DNA of 64,000 bases, taken from the NCBI GenBank assembly GCA_018292915.2, contig JACVVK020000147.1:668501-732500 (forward strand). Reading direction: 5' to 3'. Position 1 is the stretch's first letter. Each line of letters opens with the position of its first letter. Source of the DNA: Batillaria attramentaria. Its lineage: Eukaryota > Mollusca > Gastropoda > Batillariidae. Both the position numbers and the translations under genes were made by a program. Positions 59,390-64,000 of the stretch are shown in pieces. The notes beneath the pieces were generated by a model. The model was not told where the DNA came from and ran no database searches. It saw only the letters and a list, made by a program, of their open reading frames with translations.

Positions 59390-59590
59390 GGCAGCACGGT
59401 TACACGAATCAGCAGAAGGCAAGTTGAAACAGATAAATTTTAAGTTGAAATATGACAGAGTAGGTTGTTTTCTCACGCTAGCAGACAGAGAGTTCCAGAC
59501 AGTTGGGGTGGTAAACGAGAGAAAAACAGAGTTCGCCCAAAAATTTCAAATTTCTCATGGGAATTTCGAGACGCTTTTCACTGGATGAGC
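59390..59590 (-). mobile_element. LINE C-terminal relic
   Basis: Minus-strand translation near 59520-59430 gives TPTVWNSLSASVRKQPTLSY and then FNLKFICFNL, a degraded WNSLP...FK...LF terminus. Frames change upstream. It lies immediately next to the family B SINE at 58972-59365. Confidence 0.55.
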
Positions 59591-59864
59591 GGAGGGTATG
59601 CGACGGAATGTAGGTGCAGAGTGAAGCGGACAAAATAAGGCGGTAGGGTACCACCAAAATGACAATACGCCAGAACTGCTAGCGTGTACTGGTCCGGAAA
59701 CTAACATGCACCAAAGCGAGTTTCCGTCTGTCTGTGCGGTCACAACGCGGGTCCACAGGCCTCACAGAGATAGTACTTAATTATTTCATAGGTTTTAGTG
59801 GTTTGTCATCCATGTTGTTACGTGGTTGTTGACTTTGGTTACTGTTCAGCTGCGTCAGCTCAAT

Positions 59865-60048
59865 AGGGTGGGTGAGTGTTTCTGGGTTTAACGTCCTTTT
59901 CCACCACATACGGGTGATATCAAAGACGGGGTCCGCAACGATGAAAAAGCCAGCACAAATATTTGGCTCCAGCCGGGATACGAACTCACGACCCAAGCAT
60001 CAGAAGTCCAACGCTCTACCATTCGGCCACCCTGGCTTCCCAATAGCA
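59865..60048 (-). mobile_element. Family A SINE, near full length
   Basis: Complete order on the minus strand with A and B boxes; 3 extra bases in GGGGTCCGCAACG. The flanking CAATAG match is too short to call a duplication. Confidence 0.82.
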
Positions 60049-61304
60049 GTCCATTGTGATTATAACATTTGTCGTAAAAAGTAGCGCTTGACATAATTAC
60101 GACTTGCGCAGGGTCGTGTTTGAATGAAGCAATTTCTCGTAATCCAAAACAGTCACTGACTGGCTGTTTAGTTACAGTTTACGGAAACTAGGCATGTTAT
60201 TTCAAAGTATTTGTCAGCGTCCTTACGCTGCACGGAATAAACAGGCACCCCCCCCCCCCACCTCCCAACAAAACAAAACGGCAAAACAGTACAAAACGTC
60301 AAAAGAAAACAATATGAAATAAAACAAAACAATTTTGCTCCCTGTGTTCTCCATCTTCAAGGAACGTTTCATTATTTCAGTGACATTAATTTTTACTCTC
60401 CGAAGAATAATAACACAACTTAAGAAAAACAACCGTCATTGTAAAAAAATTGCTTGATCTCTTTAGCCGTGGAGTTAAACTGATTTGTAGCCATAGCAAC
60501 AGCAACAACAACAACACTACATACGACCCAATAATAATATCAACTTGATGTAAAGCGGATCTCAGTAAAGTGCTCAAAAATGCCGGACACAACAACAACA
60601 ACAACAACAACAACAACACTACATGCGACTCAATAACATTATTAACCCGATGTGAAGCGGATCTAAAGTGCACAAAAAGGTCGGACAAAACAGTTTTGTG
60701 AGAACTTTGTAAAAAAGAAGGTTTCTTGAACAACCTCCCCATCCTCCTACCCCCACCCCCTCCATCTATCCCCTTAGTCCCCCCTAAAAAAAAAAGAAAA
60801 AAAAAGAAGAAAAGACGACCAACCCGTTCGGCCCGATCGCTGCAGTACAGACAAAAACTAGTGAACATGCAGTGGAATGGCATCTGACAGAAAACATGTT
60901 TACTTTGCTGAATCAGGCACTCACAAAGTTGAAAACCTGTCACAGTTACCCCTTTGTTCAGATGCTCTGAAAAGCGATCATCTCCCTTACCGCTGCTCTC
61001 CTAGTTCATCGGACAAAATGAAAGAAACAAACAACCCTGTTCTGCGCGAAACACCTAAAGAGTCAGAGCATAAAAAATAGCCATAATTGCTATCCCAAGC
61101 CGAACCCCCCAGGAGTGTGTGGCAAACAACCCTCTCAACCTCACGAGGCGAGGCGGGGCCAATGGAAAACGAGGGGCTCCCATCTCACGATAGGCGAATG
61201 TCGTCTGCTGCTGTCATTACTACTGCCTCTGTTTTGGCATTCTGCCATCTTGGAGCCCGTCTGCCAGTCGCAGTGTGATTGTTTCGGCATTTTCCAGTTT
61301 CCCG
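60049..61304. other. Region left of the Nkx6 promoter
   Basis: AAC repeats at 60497-60512 and 60590-60616 end two similar segments (CTACATACGACCCAATAATA and CTACATGCGACTCAATAACA), a small direct duplication. The remainder is unique with no gene seen. Confidence 0.5.
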
Positions 61305-61530
61305 AACACGGTATATACCCGGCAAATGAAGCCGTGATGCGAACTACATCAGCAGCCGAAGCAGCGCAGCAACTTTCCGACAGACATTAGAAGCAGTGAG
61401 GCGGTGCGCGCAACCCTCTCGCGCCTCATCAGAAGCACATCGCGGCTTTACTTCCAGCCAATTGCGGCTCATTTAACCCGCGCTCGCTGAAGGGGGTGGA
61501 GCCAAGCGCCGTCCAATGGCAGCGGGGCTT
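61305..61530 (+). promoter_or_regulatory. Candidate Nkx6 proximal promoter
   Basis: A TATATA core lies at about 61312-61317. A GC-rich stretch with a CCAAT box (GTCCAATGG at about 61510) lies about 770 bp upstream of the first ATG. Another CCAAT (GGCCAATGG) is near 61157. The block is less repetitive and more GC-rich than the desert to its left, as expected for a developmental promoter. No transcript evidence is available, so the start site is inferred only. Confidence 0.35.
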
Positions 61531-61626
61531 GCTTGGGAGTGGGTCGGGCCTCCTGCTGGGCAAAAAGCGGCGGGTTGAATGGGGAAAGGTGCGTGATGAA
61601 TGAGCGGTTGTCGTGAAGCGATTTGA

Positions 61627-62289
61627 GACAAGCAGGGAGCCGGCTGTGTGACCGCTCTCAGTGTAGCGACTTTGCGTTTGAGCCGAGACAGCAGCGGACA
61701 GATCATACAGGCATACGGTACAGCAGACAGCACACTGGACTTCCGCGATCTCCAGTCGTCAGCACTTGTATCGTCCCAAGCAGTCCTGGCGGCCAACTCT
61801 CACCCAGACCCGAATCAACTCGTCAACGCTAGAGCCGCGCAACACGGGTGGCCCAAGGACTGGGCGAAACACTACAGCACAGCGTTACAACAGGACTATC
61901 ACCACCACGTCGCCAACAACGACCTGCCCGACGACAGCGACGACATTTGCGAGGCTTTGAGAGCTTCCAGTAGACATAGTGTGGCCAGTTCTGGCAGTGG
62001 ACGTCGTAGCGGTGGAGGAGGCGGCGTCGCCATCAGTGGTTGTGGTTACGTCGGGGATGGTGTCGGTGGCGTGGCGGGCCCGGTGACAGAGTCAGGTTGG
62101 GAGTTCGCTTCTCGTGGTGGTGGTGGTGGTGACGGTAGTGGCGTTGGCGGCGGCGGCGGTGGTGGTGGTGGTGGTGGTAGTGACGACGGCAGCGGAGGTG
62201 TCGGAAAAGGTGACGGTTTCTCGGCGTCAGTTGACGTCAACAACCCTTACAACAACTACAACGCCGTAGCGGCAGCGGCGACAGCAGCC
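61627..62289 (+). other. ATG-less open frame contiguous with Nkx6 exon 1
   Basis: After a TGA at 61624-61626 the Nkx6 frame stays open for 221 codons up to the first ATG at 62290, with no methionine codon in between. The conceptual peptide has a non-simple first part (for example LPDDSDDICEALRASSRHS), then a Gly-rich low-complexity stretch at roughly 62115-62200, then a NNPYNNYNAVAAAATAA segment that runs smoothly into the Nkx6 start. It could be an open 5' UTR, an acceptor exon for an upstream coding exon, or coding from a near-cognate start such as the GTG at 61648. The GGT-rich part could keep a frame open by composition alone. Confidence 0.45.
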
Positions 62290-62881
62290 ATGCTCGACTA
62301 CTGTTCCAACCTGGGCGGTGACCCGTCACAGTCAATGTACGGGCATCACCACCATCTCGCCCACCCCCACCAGAACCCCGCCAACTCCGCAGTGTCATCT
62401 CTCCTCAACATGAACATGAATATGAACATGAACATGAACGTGAACATGAACTCGGCCGTGTCGGCGGCCGCGGCAGCAGCGACAGAAGCCGCGGCGGCCG
62501 GGAGGCAAACGACAGGACAGTCCGGCAGCCCGGGGGCCGGGGGTTCGAGTACCGGCTCAAACAGTGCGTTCGTGTTGAGCAGTCCGCCTCTCGCGGCACT
62601 ACACAATCTCACAGAGATGAAATTCCCTTCATCGTCCAGTTTCCTCTCCCAGACAGACTATCAACAGACGATGAAGCAGATGCAAATGGCGATGGCGGCA
62701 GGCTCGACCCCTCACGGGATTAACGACATCCTATCCCGACCCCACGGGCTGTTGCCCCGCATAGGGTCGGGCATGTACCTGGGTGCCCCCCAAATTCGCT
62801 TCCCAAAGCTGGCTGAGTTACCGGGTAGACAACCTATCTACTGGCCCGGCGTTATGACACAACCCTGGAGGCCCCCACCCG
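62290..62881 (+). CDS. Nkx6: Nkx6 homeobox transcription factor, first coding exon (partial)
   Basis: NK6-class homeodomain repressors pattern neural and endodermal tissue in bilaterians and act in the nucleus. This exon encodes 197 codons plus one base of the next (phase 1). It starts at the first in-frame ATG, which has a purine at -3. Residues 1-40 are His/Asn-rich, about 41-54 is a Met-Asn repeat, and 56-70 is Ala-rich. Residues 93-111 hold the NK6 block AFVLSSPPLAALHNLTEMK. Residues 141-151 hold PHGINDILSRP, the eh1/TN-type Groucho-binding motif. Residues 173-194 hold LAELPGRQPIYWPGV followed by PW, the NK6 signature just before the homeodomain. The homeodomain itself is absent because the exon stops at the donor site, so it must lie beyond the right edge. 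About 200 residues before the homeodomain is close to the vertebrate proteins as I remember them. Family assignment is strong; the start codon is less certain because the frame stays open upstream. Confidence 0.93.
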
Positions 62882-64000
62882 GTAAGCTCCGCTGTCAATC
62901 ACATGTTTTAACCGCTATGTGTTCTGGTTTAAAAAAAAAAAAAAATGTTTAGGCTTCCACGGTATGGATCTTTTTACGTGTCAAAATTCACAGCGACAGT
63001 ATGTAAGCCAGTTTAAAAAAACCTTTGATACCGCAGAGAGTTTCAAACGTCTGTTAGGGGATTCAGTGAATGTAGAATACATAAGAATGAATAATGAAGT
63101 AAACAATACTGTATGTGATACTGCCTTTATTTTCCTTTGTTAATTATCCCTTCTGGAAAGTTAGGGTTGCTCCCTTCGACGGAAAAGCATATCGCTGTAG
63201 CAGTAGCGCCACCCGCCCACGTAATATATTTTTTAAAACTGTTGTGTAGATGTTAAATGCATGGCGATGATTCTTGTAGGCAGCTACCCCAAACAGGACG
63301 AGCGGTGGTCTAATAGGTAGCGCGTCGGACTCAGTCGCTGCGCTACTGAACGGCCGTCACCGCTGTCACGGCGATGAAGCGTGGGTTCGAGTCCAGGTTG
63401 AGTTTGTGATGTGTGATACCGGCTTTTCCTGGCTGCCGGGCTGCTCATCGGGGGTTTCTGTCCGGGTTATAAGGCTTTCCTCCGTCAGTAAAATTGAAAA
63501 ATAGGATAGGTTTTGGGTGGCGCTGCACCGCGGCGACTCGCTCACCCCCGGGGAAAGCAGTCCGAAATCAAATTTCCCGAAAGGGACAGTTGAGTAGTTA
63601 AAGAAAATGCTGGAAGCCTAGACATGTATCGCACAGTTATTCGCTGCAAAATCCCGTTTGTTAAACCAATTTGAAGCTTCTGAAGAGCACCAGTTTATTT
63701 AAATGTTATTACACATTTTTTGTTTTTGTTTCAAGCATTCATAGCGTGCAGCGAAGTACTCGCGAATTGTCTGGAGAAAAGACAGTTAGTACTGCAGGGT
63801 AGAGGAAGGTATACCCAGTCTCACGACCATTACTCAAACCACACTCATCAGATGAGTCCATTTGTCATGGTGCAATTGATATCATCATCAAACTCATTTG
63901 TACATGTTTATACTGACTGCATCAGCAGTGAGAGGAGTGAGGGGGTGGGGGTACATTGCACTTGGTAGTGGGGGGGAACAAAAATACTGTTATTCCAGTG
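62882..64000 (+). other. Nkx6 intron 1, 5' part, with splice donor
   Basis: The exon reads CCACCCG and the intron begins GTAAGC at 62882, a near-consensus donor. After the donor the frame runs into a lysine run and a stop within about 70 bases, and NK6 similarity ends exactly at the donor. The intron continues past the window. It contains an A run near 62932-62944 and a full tRNA-derived SINE at about 63299-63605; no other gene is visible. Intron phase is 1. Confidence 0.8.
63299..63605 (+). mobile_element. Family E tRNA-SINE, full length, in Nkx6 intron 1
   Basis: The head has GTGGTCTAATAGGTAGCGCG (A box) and GTGGGTTCGAGTCCAGG (B box), with an unusually long spacer of about 65 bp between them. 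The 3' part is GGGTGGCGCTGCACCGCGGC, CCCCCGGGGAAAGC and TTTCCCGAAAGGGACAG. Confidence 0.75.

Noticed and set aside
62046..62243. Proline-rich frame on the opposite strand of Nkx6 exon 1
   Set aside because: It is the reverse complement of the Gly-rich GGT repeats and has no independent support.

Overview
This is eukaryotic, almost certainly molluscan DNA; a marine caenogastropod snail is my best guess. The guess rests on a dense load of tRNA-derived SINEs of the kind I remember from gastropod genomes, long CA/GT, GA and AAC microsatellites, RTE-type and CR1/Jockey-type LINE remains, and a metazoan NK6 homeobox gene. No operons, bacterial-style genes, rRNA or true tRNA genes were seen.

Layout. 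About 61 kb is gene-poor and repeat-rich. The only host protein-coding gene I recognise is at the right edge: the first coding exon of an Nkx6 homeobox gene (62290-62881, plus strand), ending at a canonical GT splice donor. Its homeodomain exons lie beyond the window. An ATG-less open frame of 221 codons runs in frame into that exon, so either the leader is unusually open or the protein is longer than the first ATG implies.

Mobile DNA. One SINE family (family A, 3' end with GTTAAACTCCCAAACACCC) has about 22 copies in both orientations. Ten carry clear target-site duplications of 11-17 bp, and several are truncated at the tRNA/body junction. Other SINE families (B, C, E and isolated tRNA-like heads) share related heads but have different 3' parts. 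Two RTE-type LINE copies on the minus strand have clean duplications: a 543-bp copy at 1252-1794 and a 2.5-kb copy with an intact reverse transcriptase frame at 16680-19186. A second LINE type (WNxLP...FK C-terminus plus a Cys/His knuckle) forms an inverted, fold-back composite at 3898-5730 and leaves decayed 3' ends at 21141, 28408, 57600 and 59390. Inverted-repeat DNA elements lie at 2561-3742 (inserted exactly into a SINE B box), 14171-14451 and 41236-41571 (related pieces at 16308 and 37236).

Tandem repeats. The main arrays are a 64-bp satellite (27341-27703), a degenerate ~42-bp array passing into a 50-bp array (37385-38130), a GGTAT pentanucleotide tract (19549-19830) and a 91-bp duplication in an A/C-only tract (22840-23265).

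How it fits together. The picture is a developmental transcription-factor gene with a large upstream gene desert. Islands of non-repetitive sequence with TAAT-type homeodomain sites, and one evenly spaced CRE-like cluster at 58.0 kb, sit between transposon insertions. These islands are reasonable candidates for Nkx6 cis-regulatory DNA, but conservation could not be tested here.
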